Both the position numbers and the translations under genes were made by a program. From assembly GCA_020081605.1 (NCBI GenBank), contig JAHREC010000013.1, positions 6,138,001 to 6,202,000 of the forward strand: a stretch of DNA of 64,000 bases. The letters are read 5' to 3'. This stretch comes from Albifimbria verrucaria (lineage: Eukaryota > Ascomycota > Sordariomycetes > Hypocreales > Stachybotryaceae). The notes beneath the pieces were generated by a model, which searched no databases, was not told the DNA's origin, and worked only from the letters and a program-made list of their open reading frames with translations. Positions 10,926-23,516 of the stretch are shown here, in pieces (positions within the stretch are counted from its first letter, which is position 1; each line of letters opens with the position of its first letter).

Positions 10926-13900
10926 CTACAGGTACAGACTCTGCGCGGCAACAATGTCTCTGCGGACCTTCTGCAAACTCTCGTCGAACTTGGTCATCAG
11001 GTCGCTGTTGCCCATGACCTTGGCCGCCTGCGCCATCTGTCGCAGCAGCTCTTCCAGACGGCGGAAGAGACGGATCAGCGAACCTTCGTAGGTGTTGGTC
11101 ATTTTGCTGCGTCTGCGTTAGCAATGTTTGATATGGGGATGAATCAGGATAGTATAACTTACCAAATCTCGGCAAAGGTTTTACCTTGGGCCCAGCTGTG
11201 CACAGTCTCCATCAGCTCCCACTTCAAGCTTGTCACGTACTCCTCCTCGTTCACCTCGAGCTTGCACTCTCGGCTGACCTTGGCGACAATGCGCGCCTTG
11301 GCCTGGATCTCGCGGTAGGGCTTCTGCAGCTCTTCCTTGAGAGCCTGCGTCTCGACCTTCTCGTCGAAAATGAAGCAGCTCAGGACGGCAGCGCATGTCT
11401 CTGGGGTAAGCTCGTTGAAGAAACGATCGAAGAGCAGCTCAGACAACAGCAGCTCGTGACCCTCGGTGGAAGAAATCTCGCAGGCAACACGAGCCTTCAG
11501 CTGCACAACCTCGGCATCGTTGATGAAGCCAAGTCGGCGGAGGACTCTCTTTCTTGACTTGAGCTCGTCCATCTGGGCGATGCTGTGGGCCTTGGCGATG
11601 GCTCGCTTCTTCTCCTTCACGGCATCCGTCAGCTGGACCTTGTCGTGGTAACTCTCCCAGAGCGAAGGCAGCAGAGGCGAGAGGTGCAGCGGGTTGGCCA
11701 GCAGCCTGGACTCAAGCACCTCAATCTTGCGAAGCAGCTTCTTGAATGAATCGTCCGTGATGTCCATGTTCTCGAGGGGATCCAAGATGGGGACGCCATC
11801 GGGAAGCGGCGCTTGACCTCACCGAGAGCCTTTGTCAACTGGTCCTTATCTGAATCCGCCTTGATACCCTCCTTAGGCATGAATAGACGGATTTGACTGA
11901 AGGACTTGATGCAAGTAAGCAGGCAAGGGACGATAACGTGGACAACGTCATTGTCGCCTGTCGACGGCTTCAGGCCAGGGGCATCTCTCGAGAAGGTTGG
12001 CCGGGAGTGACGGAGGTACTCGAAGTTGAGACCGGGAGCAGCACATCAATGATCTGTGACTCCTGTGGCGGATACTCGGGCTCTCCAAGCTTAGGTCCTT
12101 TGCGCGCAATGCGGTTGATGATGACACCCCATCCGAAATCAATACCATCGGCGGCGGTGGCGGGTGTCTCCTTGGGATCGTAGATTTGGACCAGACGACC
12201 AGGCTGCAGGAAATCCATGCAGTGGGTAGGGTGTTGAATGACGGCTCGCATATCCCTCGTGTACTGGTTCAGCTGCTGGCGAATTTGGTAGTAGTCCTTG
12301 ATCGTCGCCTCATCGGGAATCGTCAGGGCATCCCGTTCATGCTGAAGCGACATCAGCTCCTTCTCCAGAGCCGGGGCGCTGGCCGCGTTTTGGAACTGAT
12401 GAAAGCATCGCTCAAGCATGAATTCGGGGAGATGGCCTCGATTCGAAGCAGGTTGAGAATCATGTTGTAGCCCAGATAGAAGGCAGAGTTGAGGCGATCT
12501 TGGTTGCCAGTGACAATCTCCTTGGCAGTCTCCGGCTCAAGCTTGTCGTCAATCATCATGATGACAATACCTCGGGCATCGAGACCACGACGACCGGCTC
12601 GTCCTGCCATCTGGACGTACTCGGAAGAGGTGAGAGGCCGTCTCTTCACACCATCCCACTTGGTGACCTGGGTGAAGACAACGGTCTTGGCAGGCATGTT
12701 GAGACCGATAGAGAAAGTCTCGGTGGCGAACAGGACCTTGATAAGCGACTCCTGGAACAGAATCTCGATTGTCTCCTTGAGAATTGGCAAAAGTCCAGAG
12801 TGATGGACACCAATACCGCGCTCAAGCAGGGGAAGGAGGTTCGCAATCTGGGGCAACTCTCGGTCCTGCTCCGACAAACTCTCAATGGCATTGCTGAAGA
12901 CCTTTTTAACCATGGCCTTCTCGGAGTCATCGTTCAGGCTCAGCTGTGAAATCTGGATCGCCATGTTCTCGCACTCTCGCTTGCTGAAGTTGAAGACAAT
13001 GACGGGGTTAAAGCTCTTCTTAATGGTCATTCTGATGATCCTGGCCATATCCGAGCCCTCGTCAACGCCGCCCTTGTTGGTCTTCTTCTTCTTGCCACGA
13101 CCCTTCATCTTTGCGTTAGGATCCGAGGGATCGGCGCCCTTCTTGTTCTCGACCTCCTTCATCACGTCGTTAAAGTTTTGCTCGTTGAAGTTGCCTCTCT
13201 CATCCACCACCAGACTAGCGCCGCTACCTCCAGCCGGGAAGAAGTAGTTCTGCAATGGTGTAGGACGGAAATCTGTGTAGACGACGTGGCAGGCCTGGTG
13301 ATGAATCTTGGCGATCCACTCGGCAAACTGGAAGGCGTTGGGAATGGTGGCGGACAGGAAGACGTATCGGACCTTGTCTGGCAGCATGATGATGGTCTCC
13401 TCCCAGACGACACCTCTTGTCTTGTCACGCATGTAGTGGATCTCGTCAAAGATGACCCAAGCCACCTCTCGCATGATCTCCGAGCCACGATACAACATGG
13501 ATCGCAAAATCTCTGTGGTCATGACCAAACAACTGGCAGTAGGGTTAATGGTGACATCGCCGGTCATCAGACCAACATCGCCAAATACGGCCTCGAAATC
13601 ACGGTACTTTTGGTTGCTGAGGGCTTTGATAGGACTCGTGTAGATAACTCGCTGGTTACGCTTGAGGCACTGAGCGATGGCGTATTCGGCCACGACTGTT
13701 TTACCAGCACTAGTATGGGCCGACACCAGCACACTCTCATCTCGCTCAATCGAGGCGACGGACAAGCTCTGGAAGGGATCGAGCTTGAAGCTGTACGTTC
13801 TCGCAGGCTCAGCCGGGGACTTGTGCTCGGAAAGAGGGACGTATTCGTAATCGAGATCTGGGGGCAGGGCGACCTGGTGCTGGATGTTGTGAGACAAAAC

Positions 13901-14274
13901 CAGCGATGAGTCCTGGGGCACCAGGGTTGCAGCACCGGCCACCTCTCGCGACTCGGCCGTCTGGAAGGTATCAGTCATGACAGGGCCGGCGCCATCCTCG
14001 CGCTTCCGCCTCTTCTTGTCTTGCTGGCTGGGTGTGTCAGACTCCTCGTCCTGCGATTCCACATCCTTGGGCGGCTCGGCAGCCTCCGTCATGCCCACGT
14101 CTTCGTCGGTTCCGTCAGCCTTTGCCACAGGGTGAGCTCCGTTGCCGTTCATGGCCTCGTCGGCCTTTCTCTTCTTGCTCTTGTCCTTGTTGCGGGGCCG
14201 CTGGGGGCGCGCTCGTCCTCACTGGCACTATCGGGGCCGGCGCCACCCTCGAACACATCGAACATATCATCCAT
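10926..14274 (-). CDS. MTR4: Mtr4/Dob1 DExH RNA helicase of the exosome (frame broken by missing bases)
   Basis: Two exons, complement(10926..11106, 11163..14274), with a 56-nt intron (GTAAGT...CGCAG) that splits the conserved [17 protein letters not shown]. Visible helicase motifs are [15 protein letters not shown] (Walker A), [11 protein letters not shown] (DEIH box), SATIPN (motif III) and [10 protein letters not shown] (motif VI). The arch region and the C-terminal DSHCT-type domain ([20 protein letters not shown]) follow. The N-terminus is acidic with a [11 protein letters not shown] nuclear-type basic patch. Mtr4 unwinds RNA for the nuclear exosome as part of TRAMP. Four missing bases (near 14210, 12413, 11978 and 11800) restore a single 1098-aa frame, the usual family length. 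Every domain is present, so I treat the breaks as sequence errors. Confidence 0.95.
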
Positions 14275-14855
14275 CTTGGCTGATGCTATAGCGTGCAAAT
14301 CTGATTATGGTAGTAAGGAAGCCGCGCGCATGCGGGCAAATCGGGTCCGGGGATTGAAGCGAGTGCGGTAACAAGACTAGTCGCTTCGCGCCGCAAGAAT
14401 AAAAACACAAAGAGGAATGTAGAGTGTGTGGTTGCTATATCATCAGAGCAACGAACGTGTGATGTCTGATGCTGGGCTGAAGCGCCTAGAGCTGGGAATG
14501 GCTACACGGCAGGAAACCAACAAGAATTTGGACTGATTTCAAGGTGGGCTGGGCGGCAGAAAAAAAGTCACTGCTCCAATTAAAAGCGGTGAGTAAGGCC
14601 GATGTGCAGACCCGCCAATGCACGCCGACATCATCCTCAGTGGCACGGCCAGGTCACATGCCCGCGCACGTGACCCAATTGCTTCAGACTCGGCCTGGGC
14701 CGACCTCAGACCATTCTGCTCAAACGAGAATCATCGCGACCATCACATACCGCAAGCTTCCAACCGTCCCGCAACCCACTCCACTCCCCGCAAGCAAGGT
14801 ACATTGGCCTCTCTACAGCTCCCACGAACGTCTCCCAAGCTAATTGACCCTCCAG
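14275..14855. promoter_or_regulatory. Divergent promoter of MTR4 and COX8
   Basis: This 581-bp stretch lies between divergent starts. A CT/CA-rich tract precedes COX8. No other gene is visible. Confidence 0.5.
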
Positions 14856-15151
14856 ATGCTGTCCTCCGCCGCTGCCCGTACCACCACCACGCTGGTCGCC
14901 CGCCGAGGCTTCCACGCTACCCGCGCTCGCATGTCGTCTCCCTACCACTACCCCGAGGGCCCCTACAGCAACATCCCCTTCAACCCCGCAAGAAGGGCTT
15001 CGGTCTCAAGATGTTCGCCTTCGTCGCCACCGGCTTCTTCGCCCCCTTCGGCATTGCTGGTGCGTGCATTCCGGACAACCTCCGCCTCTCTTTCGGATAG
15101 ACGTTGCTAACGTGATATCTAGCTTGGCAAATCAACAAGCCCAAGGCTTAA
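14856..15151 (+). CDS. COX8: Cytochrome c oxidase subunit 8 (VIIc type)
   Basis: Two exons, join(14856..15059, 15123..15151), with a 63-nt intron (GTGCGT...TCTAG) that contains a GCTAAC branch site. The product is about 77 aa. It starts with a mitochondrial presequence (MLSSAAARTTTTLVARRGFH), then SSPYHYPEGPYSNIPFNP, then the single membrane helix FGLKMFAFVATGFFAPFGIA, ending WQINKPKA. This is the pattern of small subunit VIIc/Cox8 of the inner-membrane oxidase. One C is missing from a C-run near 14985; without it the frame ends in a false tail after FNPARRAS. It is flanked by MTR4 (divergent) and a mitochondrial-type PPR gene (convergent). Confidence 0.9.
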
Positions 15152-15458
15152 GCGTTCTGATACGTTTCGCTCTCTGCTGTTGGGTTGTATGGCATAAATG
15201 GGTGGTCGATCGGCGACTGTGTATATAGCGTGGATAGATATCAGCACGGTCACCCCGGACACTGAAAGCAAATCCTTCCATTTGTTTCTAATAATCCCTC
15301 CCGACATGCTACGTGGTGTTTCTTGACATGTTACATGGTCACCATCGGTAAATCTGACTTCATCAATCAACAATGGAAGCTCTCAGATGACTTAAAAATA
15401 CCCTCATGAAAATATATTGTGTACAGCGAGGGAGCTTGTTATACAGGATGTGAATATG
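15152..15458. other. 3' flanks between COX8 and the PPR gene
   Basis: This 307-bp stretch lies between convergent genes; nothing coding is visible. Confidence 0.5.
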
Positions 15459-17281
15459 CTATAGTCTAGATCCGTCCTTCTTCTTTCTCTGATTTGAAGG
15501 CCCTTCCCATTTACCCCAGGGTGACTTCAAATCTCTATCATGTACAATAGACTCCAACAAATCGTGCATGAACGGCTGGCGATCCTGGGGTATGTCCCAG
15601 CGCTGAGCCATTACGTCGAATGTTTGGAGTACCGCTTCTGTCGATGCGCACTTATTTACTGCTCGCAGAGCCCAGATGACCAGCCATCGGTCAATTCGGA
15701 AACCCTTGGCATGCTCGTCTCGAGCCGCGTAGAGCGCCTCCAGCACATTCTCGAGCCTTTTATCGCTCCATTCAGAGCCCTCATAGCCACCATGCGTATA
15801 AAACCCTTTAAACAGGGCTAGAAAGATGGTGGGATGAATCGGTATCTTCAAGAACTTCATCTCGTCAAGGAACTGGGCCACCTTCTTGAGATCGCCCACC
15901 CTCACAGCATAGTGCTCGACCAAGAGCTTGTAGGTGTGTAGATCGGGCACGAGCTGCACGCTGCTTTGGAGACTCTGCTGTAATCAGGGGTGCTTTTGCC
16001 AACTTTTGTGAACATCATAAGCACCTTGGTGACCATCTTGTTGGTCATGTAGTCACGCTGAGGGATATCCACCGCCAAGGCATGCCCGTCCTTCATACGC
16101 TCGTAGGTCTCGACAGCAGATGCCTCTTCACCACATCGAAGCAGACCAGATATCACGCAGTTGAGAACGACCGTGTCAATCATCTCGCCGGCGTTGACCA
16201 TTTCGGCGTAAGCAGCTCGTAGCCCAGCCGAATCAAGCTTCAGGCCGAAAAAGTGTATCAGGCTGACGTGGTGGTAGCGGTTAAAGTCGATACCACGGTT
16301 TTCCATCTCCTTGTAAATCATCTCTGCCAGCGTGAAGTTTCCAGACTTAGTGGCCACGTCAAAGAGGACGTTGAAGGTGACATCGTTGCCCTGGATGTGT
16401 GCATCCTTCTCCATCTCTTTCCAAAGACGCAGGCCTGACTCCATCTCCCGCATAGTGACACGGGCAACATATTTGGTGGCAAAAGTAAGGCCATAGTTCC
16501 ATTGAGAGCGTCCAAGAGTCAGGCCAGCATTCTTCACATCCGAGACGAGTGCAAAGTAGCGCAGCATCGAGTCCATGTTCCGGGTTTGGGGTGTGCCCAT
16601 CACCCTGAGGAGCTTATTCCGCCATCGACCTGGCAGGTGGAGCATTCTGGGCTCCGGTAATTGAGTGTAGAGTTTGTAGATGGATTCGAGTTGAATGCTG
16701 TTCGGGCGGCGTAACCTATGTCCTATAGCGGCGTGAAGCCGTGTCAACAGCTGCTGTAATTCATCGTTGACCCTCGGCGTCTCCTTCTTGGATGGATATT
16801 CCATGTCGGATTTCTTATCGGACACTTGGAGGACTGGTCCATCCGACTGCGCGTAGCCGGTCCGGTATGGGTCCTTGTAGAACGCGAGGTGGTCCTGGAC
16901 GCTTCCGCCGTATCCATGGGGAACAAAGGAGAGTAGTTTTTTCTTGTCCTGGAGGGGAAACGGCTCGAGGATGAAATATGAGAGGGTTTCGAGGCGGCAT
17001 AGACAGCGGCGGCTGCGGTACTGTAGCCATGGGCGGCATCTCGGCCGTGTGGGAGGCGTAGGGGACGAGTGGATTCAGGGGCGGTAGCGAAGGTCGACCA
17101 GATCCAGAGAGAGCTTCGGGAGCAGAAGAAGGACTTTCCCGGGCGAGCCTTGGTCGAGTCTGTGTGCACATCTCGAGCTGCACAGAAGCTCCTGGAGGCG
17201 GCGCTGCTCGGAGACGGGTCGACGGTCGTTTGGGGAGCACCGCACCGCAGACGGAATCGCCCAATCGACTGGAGTTTTCAT
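15459..17281 (-). CDS. Pentatricopeptide repeat (PPR) protein, probably mitochondrial
   Basis: An intronless frame of about 608 aa once four missing bases are allowed for (three in the first 400 bases of the gene and one near 15965). The body shows helix-turn-helix repeats typical of PPR proteins, for example NDVTFNVLFDVATKSGNFTL and DTVVLNCVISGLLRCGEEAS, then LHTYKLLVEHYAVRVGDLKK. The N-terminal part is basic and Ser/Pro-rich, which would suit a mitochondrial targeting sequence. PPR proteins bind organellar RNA and act in its processing or translation; the target here is unknown. It shares a 508-bp divergent promoter with RSM25. The exact start is uncertain because frames change in the N-terminal segment. 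Confidence 0.75.
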
Positions 17282-17789
17282 GGGCTCGTCCTCATCCTGC
17301 TGTCGCTGCCGCAGCGAGTATCCAGCCGTGACAGTGGCGTGCAGAGCAAAGTACGTGGAGGCGCGATAACCGTTAACGAGAAAAATTAAAGGTTGCTGGG
17401 AATGAGGATTGAATTTGAGGTACTGATTACAGGTACTTTTCCAGTAGGCTGGTTCCAGCACCGAGGTACAAGGCAGGGGTGCGATTTGGTAGGCTCTGCC
17501 GGCGAGCGACCGCCCGCTGGAAAGTACCTCGCCGTCCCACCACCGCAGCTTTTCCCTGTCCTCTGGCTGGCTGGCACGCGCTACGCAGTGCAAAAGCACG
17601 TACCGGCCATACGATTCCCCGATGGCTCCAAAATTTCCCATTGCGACCAACCATCACCAGATAGACGACACTAAGAAATCGTGAACTCGACTCGAGCTGG
17701 CAGCTACGCGAATTGATTCCAGTGAGTCCATCCCACGCACTCAATTGCTCAACCCCTTCCTTTCCGCTGACCATACCTAGGACGAGGCC
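17282..17789. promoter_or_regulatory. Divergent promoter of the PPR gene and RSM25
   Basis: This 508-bp stretch lies between divergent starts of two mitochondrial-type genes. It carries TACAGGTACTTTTCCAG and GAGGTACAAGG, related to the GGTAC motif seen elsewhere. Confidence 0.5.
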
Positions 17790-18610
17790 ATGGGTGGACG
17801 GCAGATACGACCCGCAAGGGTCTTTAAGAACCTCACACAGCAACTACAACATCAAGTCCTGCCAGGCTACACCGTCGCTGAGCCGTCATGGTACAAGGTC
17901 ATGGCTGAGGTCCCCCGACCGACTCGACCGTTCGAACCATCCCTCCCAGGCATCGACTCCCCGGGCCCAATGCGCCCAAGAAGCCCAGAAGCTCTACCGT
18001 CCCCAGCACATCCAATACCCCGAGGACAAGCTGCGGACGACCTTTTCAAGGACCACCCGTGGGAGCTGGCTCGCCCGCGAGTCATCATGGAGTCCGACGG
18101 AAAGGACTACCAATATCTGGACTGGAGCAAGGGCGTGCGACAGCCTGGCATAGCCCTGACCGGTGAAAAGTAAGGAGCCTCCGCACGCGACCAACCAACT
18201 TGAGCAACAGCTAATCATTCCCCTCCTTCTACAGTGTCGTACAGCGCCAGATGTGGCTCATGAACAACGAGAAGATGTCCAAGAACCAGGCCTACGACGT
18301 CGCCCGCCGTGAGTTCTACCGCCTACGTCAAGAAGAGCAGATCGAAAAGAGAGTCGCCGTCGAGGAGGCCCGCCATGTCGGTGCCTACTTCAACATGACC
18401 AGACTGGACGTCGGTATGCAGCTCGAGGACCGCGAGTTTGAGAGCTGGAAGGCGTGGGCGATCCAGGAGGCTGCCGCACAGGAGGCCAGGGAGAACGAGG
18501 TTGTCGACAGCTACGACGTGGCTGAAGAGGGTGCTTTGGAAGAGACGGACGACGCGGTGGATCTTGGAGATGAAGTGGCAAGTGAGCTACAGCCCGTGGC
18601 GGCCCGCTGA
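17790..18610 (+). CDS. RSM25: Mitochondrial small ribosomal subunit protein mS23 (Rsm25)
   Basis: Two exons, join(17790..18169, 18235..18610), with a 65-nt intron (GTAAGG...CTACAG) and a GCTAAT branch site. The start MGGRQIRPARVFKNLTQQL is the typical Rsm25 N-terminus. Exon 2 reads VVQRQMWLMNNEKMSKNQAY and DVARREFYRLRQEEQIEKRV, then a charged acidic tail. The first exon looks like one open frame, but the stretch between about 17965 and 18045 is read out of frame. Three missing bases (near 17962, 17985 and 18045) cancel to zero. The correct frame there contains KLYRPQHIQYPEDKLRTTF. A naive translation would therefore look intact while carrying about 27 wrong residues. Corrected length is about 252 aa. 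Confidence 0.88.
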
Positions 18611-18693
18611 TAGAACGGATGGCTTGCCAAATCGACGGCGCCCATTCATTGTGTATAGATCTGTATGATACATGTACCAGACACGAACCGTGT

Positions 18694-19539
18694 TTAGAGC
18701 ACCCCTTGGCTATGCATCGCCTCGTCTGGAGTTGAAGACCATTTCCCTGCATTCCTGATCCCGTACCGAGCCGCTACCTCCGCATGCTGAACCAAGAAGA
18801 CATCCGCCAAGCCAGTGTAGTGAAGAAGCTTGCCTGTTAAGCTCAGTGTTGATATACGAGCCCAAGATTCGATGTAGATAAATTTCATGTCGTCTTCTGG
18901 GACGATGTAGAATAGCTTCAGGACGTGGGCAGCCAGCGCAACGAAGAAGCCCGTTGCCGGTCCGTTAGAGAAAATGAGCCTCGGAAAGCGCGGCAAGCTT
19001 TCAGTACCAACCCTCGGTTCCAACAGTAGCACGGGGAATATGTCAAGCACACTCAGGAGAGCTGTTAGAGGCGTGGACCACAGCGGCTGGTGCACACGGC
19101 GTGCACGGGTGACGGTGTGCAGATCATAGGTGCCGGGGAATGCTCAGACCCCTCACAAAGGCGCTGCAGAGAGTCCTCGTAGTCCTTCATATGGTTAAGC
19201 GACATGCTATCACCGCTGGTGATGAGGTAGCGGCGGTGGAAGTGGTCAAAATCGCAGAAGCCATCGTCCATCATCATGAGCATTTCCTTGGTGTGGCCGC
19301 CGGAGCCAAGGATGAAGAGGTAATAATCATGAGGCCGCCTCTCAATGGTGCGCACCCCACGATTTAGATTGGGCCATTTGCAGAGCCTACGCCGTTGAGT
19401 TATTTGCACATGTCGCACCTGTAGCTCATGTTAGAATCGGTTCATATATGAAGCTTGATGAGGGTGTTACCGTGACGAATATGAGCAAGGCGATGAGCGC
19501 AAGAAGACAGGTTAGGAGCAGCGCAAACCAGGACGGCAT
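18694..19539 (-). CDS. ALG14: Alg14 subunit of UDP-GlcNAc transferase
   Basis: Two exons, complement(18694..19418, 19471..19539), with a 52-nt intron (GTAACA...TACAG). Exon 1 encodes an N-terminal membrane anchor, MPSWFALLLTCLLALIALLI. Exon 2 carries YYLFILGSGGHTKEMLMMM and LIFSNGPATGFFVALAAHV, both Alg14 landmarks, and ends DVFLVQHAEVAARYGIRNAG. Alg14 anchors the catalytic Alg13 to the ER membrane for the second step of dolichol-linked oligosaccharide synthesis. One base is missing near 19137 (a C-run before GTYDLHT). Corrected length is 264 aa. It is convergent with RSM25, 83 bp apart. Confidence 0.92.
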
Positions 19540-20193
19540 CGTTCCGACGTAATTCAAATACCAAGCTCTTCGAAATGTGTCTTGGTTTTCACCCCTCTGT
19601 GCAAACGCTCAGTTTGGCCTTGGTGTTTGGAAGGCCGTATGAAGTTCTATGCGGAGCTAAGCGAATGTCTGAAGTAAATGTATCAATGTCGCGCTTTGCG
19701 ATGGGCAATTCAAAACATTGTAGAAGATAGTAGCAACACTGGAAACAATAGAAACGAGCTCAAGAAAGATGCGGGACTTGGGCAGAGACCATGACGGCTA
19801 ATGGTCAGATAGGTTGAGTTGAGGGAGGTGGAAAGTGTAGGGTACACGATTTGATTCTACCTACACCTGGCCAGATATCAACCAGCTGGTGAGACCCGCC
19901 CTTTCACTAACACAACACCACCTAGTCCAAGTCATGATCTCACCAGATCTGGGTATTTTCCCGCAACACCACTATGATTTATGAAATTACTTGTCATGAT
20001 GTGGTACACTACGTCTGACTGGCAACGCCTTAAATATCAGCGGTGTTTTCCCATAAGGTGGTAGTCAATTGATTGGCAGCCTTGACATCTTGTAGCTAGT
20101 CATAGGCCATCAGCATCGTACCTCCTGTGAGCCCCCAACATCGTTATGCCTATCAATATTACACAACATCTTTATTGATTCAGTTCCATTTTA
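19540..20193. other. Intergenic, ALG14 promoter and NRPS-like 3' flank
   Basis: This 654-bp stretch has no recognisable gene. The right half is AT-rich and probably holds the 3' UTR of the minus-strand NRPS-like gene. Confidence 0.45.
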
Positions 20194-23100
20194 TCAAGTC
20201 GTAATATTTCGATGCACCCATCTCCATATTTTGGAAACCCTTTCTGGTTCCACAGGGCTTACGTCCCGCATTGTCGCTGATGCTTCCTTGCTCCTTTCGA
20301 TCTCAAATACTGGCGCAGTTGGACTGGGGCCTTTGCCAGACTTGTCCTTCGATTCGCTATAGTATCTCCCCTTCCACATGCTTAGCAAAGCTTGGGATGG
20401 ATGGTTGGAAGCCTTAGTTGTAACAGCCTCTTCTAACCGTATGACCCAGTCCATTGGGGAGACTACATCAAACTTCGGCTTCTCATTCTTTTCCTTGATC
20501 CACTGGAGTAAATCCCTCCACGTTGGGGTATTGTGAGGATTCAAGACATGGTACACTGGTGTTTTTGTAATCCGCTTTCCGTCAGTTCCATTTGCTTCAG
20601 CAACACGTGATAAATCTAGCACTGCTTGCGCAGCGAGTTCAACCGGCAGCCAGTTGAGCGTCTCTTGCGGAAGATCTGGCAAACAACCTGTGATGCTTGC
20701 AGTAGAAAGCATAAGTGGGTATGCTTCACTGGTGTTCCAGACACCCATCTGATTGCTGCATAGTTGTCCAATTCGAACAATGGAGACTGAAGGACGCTCA
20801 TTCTCTTTTGACAACGATGACTGAACCCACTCGTTTGCTGAGGAACACACCTTTTCAGTCACCCATTTGGATTGAGAGTATCCCAGTGGTGAAGCTTCCG
20901 CAGGGTCATTCGACAAGGTTTCTGGAATATTTGATCCGCTCGAAGAAGACACGGCGGCAATGGAGCTGATAAAGGCCAGGTCGGCACCAGCACCCAACGC
21001 CATGTCTATCAGATATCGTGTACCTGCGACTTGATTCTCGAATGAACCTAGTATAAGCGTGAAGTTGACTGTCCAAGCAGCATGAATAAATGTCGTAGCT
21101 TCTTCCTGGAGGTGAGATTGGTATTCCTCAGACAACCCTAGGTCTTTCCTAGAAAAATCGCAAGGCAAGGCAATGATCTCACAGTTCTTCCTACTAGAAA
21201 CATCATCCAAGCCAGGCAATTCACGTGTAATTAGGGCATTGTGCACTCGTTGGTTTGCTTCTTCGGGTGTCTTGGCTCGAAGGAGACAATAAACCTTTGT
21301 AGTGTTGTTGTCATATCGCAGAAGATGGAGAAGATGCGCGCCGAGTAGACCGGTGGCACCAGTCAAGACTACCACGTCTGCCTTCTTCTTTCGAGGCCTT
21401 ACGTGAACGTCTTGAAAGTCGCTGTACTTCTTAGCGAGTTCCTCCATGCGCTTGAGCTCTGCAGTATCTTGTTGACCATCTGATTCATGAATCCCACTTC
21501 TTAGGGATGACAAGTGTGCACACAAAGCATTGACAGTGCCTTGGTCGTATATGATATTCAGTGGAAGAGGCCTTTGTTGTTCCGGTAGGCAAGAAGATTC
21601 AACCAATTTCCTGATTTTTATGCATGATATTGAATCGACACCCTGTTCATATAAATCTCGATTAGGATCGATGTCTCGACCCAGGATGCGCGCAAAGCAG
21701 TCTTGAACCACCGAAGGTAGCTGATCATCTGACACTGGCTCGGACACCCCTAATGAGGACGAGCTTGTATCATAGGCTGATTCAATATTTCTTGAATACT
21801 TTTCCTCAGCTTGGCGTCTGAGGATGGTTCCTTTACTGCTTTTCTCCAGTGGTTGTTCCCCATCCCCAAAGAAACAACAACAAGCATTGACTTGGACAAC
21901 CTGGCATGGCTTTGAGTTGATGAGTTCATGCTCTCTATGATGGGCCAGACAGAAGCGACGACGTCGTTTTCAGAACTATCCTTGTCAGCAGGAAATAGAA
22001 GTATGCCAGGATAATCTCTTCCGGCTCCGAATATCAGAACATCTCGAAGGGCACTCGTGGAGGCCAGAATACTCGCCTCCATGGGCGAGGGATCAAACTT
22101 CTTGCCATTGGCAAGGGCAATCTGTGCATCTGCCCTGCTGTGGTAGCGCCAAGCATTCTGTATGGAGGTATGCGGCTCAAAGAGATCGGCAGTGGCATAC
22201 GATCCGTCTTCGCAGTTCGTCTTGATTTTAAAAGGCCAGTTTGGCTTGACAATTAGTTCAGATAGGCCACCATCACGCGGCTCAAAAGATAGCAGACCAG
22301 GCATATCAACAGGCCGGAGATACTGCCATTCTTTATCGTGGGGATAATATCGATGCGACGACATGAGGAAACCGCACTCGGCGCTTCCCATACGGGACAA
22401 GAGGTTGACTCCAGCTTGAACGAGCTTATCGCCTGCAGCTGAGGGTAAAGCGGCACCACCAACACCTACAAGGTCCATACTCTGCAGTAGTCGCATGCCC
22501 TCTTTCTCTTCAGCAAGCATTTGAAGGATGTAAGGAACAGATGTAAAGTACTTGACCGGAACGGTGCTCTGTTGATGTGCAAATGTGACTGCACTCACGA
22601 GATTGGTCCCAGTAATGGGGGCGACGCCCTCTGGAAAGAACCATATCATTGCGCCACTTGTCCAAGCCCTACAGGTATCCGCCAGACCACCGTGATAAAG
22701 TGGTGTCGTCGAGAAGGTAGCTGGTTTATCGCTACCTGGAAAGCGTGGCAGTGCACCACACACACCAAACTGTGTCTGGGGTATTGGCTTGGGAAGGCCA
22801 GATGAAGTGCCAGAGGTATGGCAAATAAATGCCGTTTGTGGCGCCTGGTGTCGTGAAGGAGCTTCAGCTGTAGATAATGGGAGATCTGCATCCCAGAATG
22901 ATGGGACCTTGAGTACTTTGATGCTATCACCAACTGCGCTTGCTCTGTCGGCGTGAGTATCGTCGACGAATATCGTATTAGCTTTGAGAACGGCACAAAG
23001 ATGCTGAATGGCTGGCGGTTCTACCTGAGGCCTGTTTCAAGTCTCAGCTCATGAATAATAATCCCAAAGACGCTTGAAGCTTACGCCAGTAGCAAGGTCG

Positions 23101-23516
23101 CATATCCTAGATGCATCAGACCAAGCCATGTTAAGACGAAGTCCATGCTGCTTACACACAGCAAAGCAATCACAGACTCGGATCCATCGTCGGCTGCTGG
23201 CCCCAGGAATCTTAGCAACTGCTTAGCTGCCGAGACGGAGAGGTCGCGGAGTTCTTTGAACGTGATAACATCGGGCACTGCGCAAGGTTAGACGGTCCCG
23301 GCGCGTAAGTAGTATTTACACACCGTTATTGGCCGGACCCCTGGTCTTGAAGTTGGCAAATCCCAGGGCTGGAGCGTTAGGAATAGTCCGAGCTTGATCT
23401 TCCAGCAGCTCAAGGATCGTGCCAACCGATGCCGCTGGTTCAAGACCTTGTTGCTTACGCTGGAGGGAATGACCCAGCGTACATGTGAAATAATTGACCT
23501 CTACAGAAGCCATCAT
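20194..23516 (-). CDS. NRPS-like adenylate-forming reductase (A-T-R)
   Basis: Three exons, complement(20194..23031, 23085..23277, 23324..23516), introns 53 and 46 nt. The predicted 1074-aa protein has an adenylation domain with A3 motif HTSGTSSGLPKPIPQ and late motif WRYHSRADAQIALANGKKF, then a carrier domain with YEQGVDSISCIKIRK (phosphopantetheine Ser), then a Lys2-type thioester reductase with NAD(P)-binding TGATGLLGAHLL and the YSQSKW catalytic pair. There is no condensation domain. Such enzymes activate a carboxylic acid and release it as an aldehyde or alcohol. One base is missing between the A and T domains (near 21750), producing a false TAG; the frame is otherwise unbroken. Divergent from an aldo/keto reductase with a 555-bp shared promoter, which suggests joint work on one metabolite (inference). 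The substrate cannot be told from the sequence. Confidence 0.9.

Noticed and set aside
10560..11318. 252-codon plus-strand frame
   Set aside because: It overlaps the 3' exons of MTR4 on the other strand, including the proven intron; no family resemblance.
11970..12419. Extra introns to explain the MTR4 frame changes
   Set aside because: No GT-AG pair with a branch site lies at these points, and homologous protein continues without a gap, so a lost base fits and an intron does not.
13178..13909. 243-codon plus-strand frame
   Set aside because: It lies antisense to conserved MTR4 helicase motifs and is a shadow of that coding sequence.
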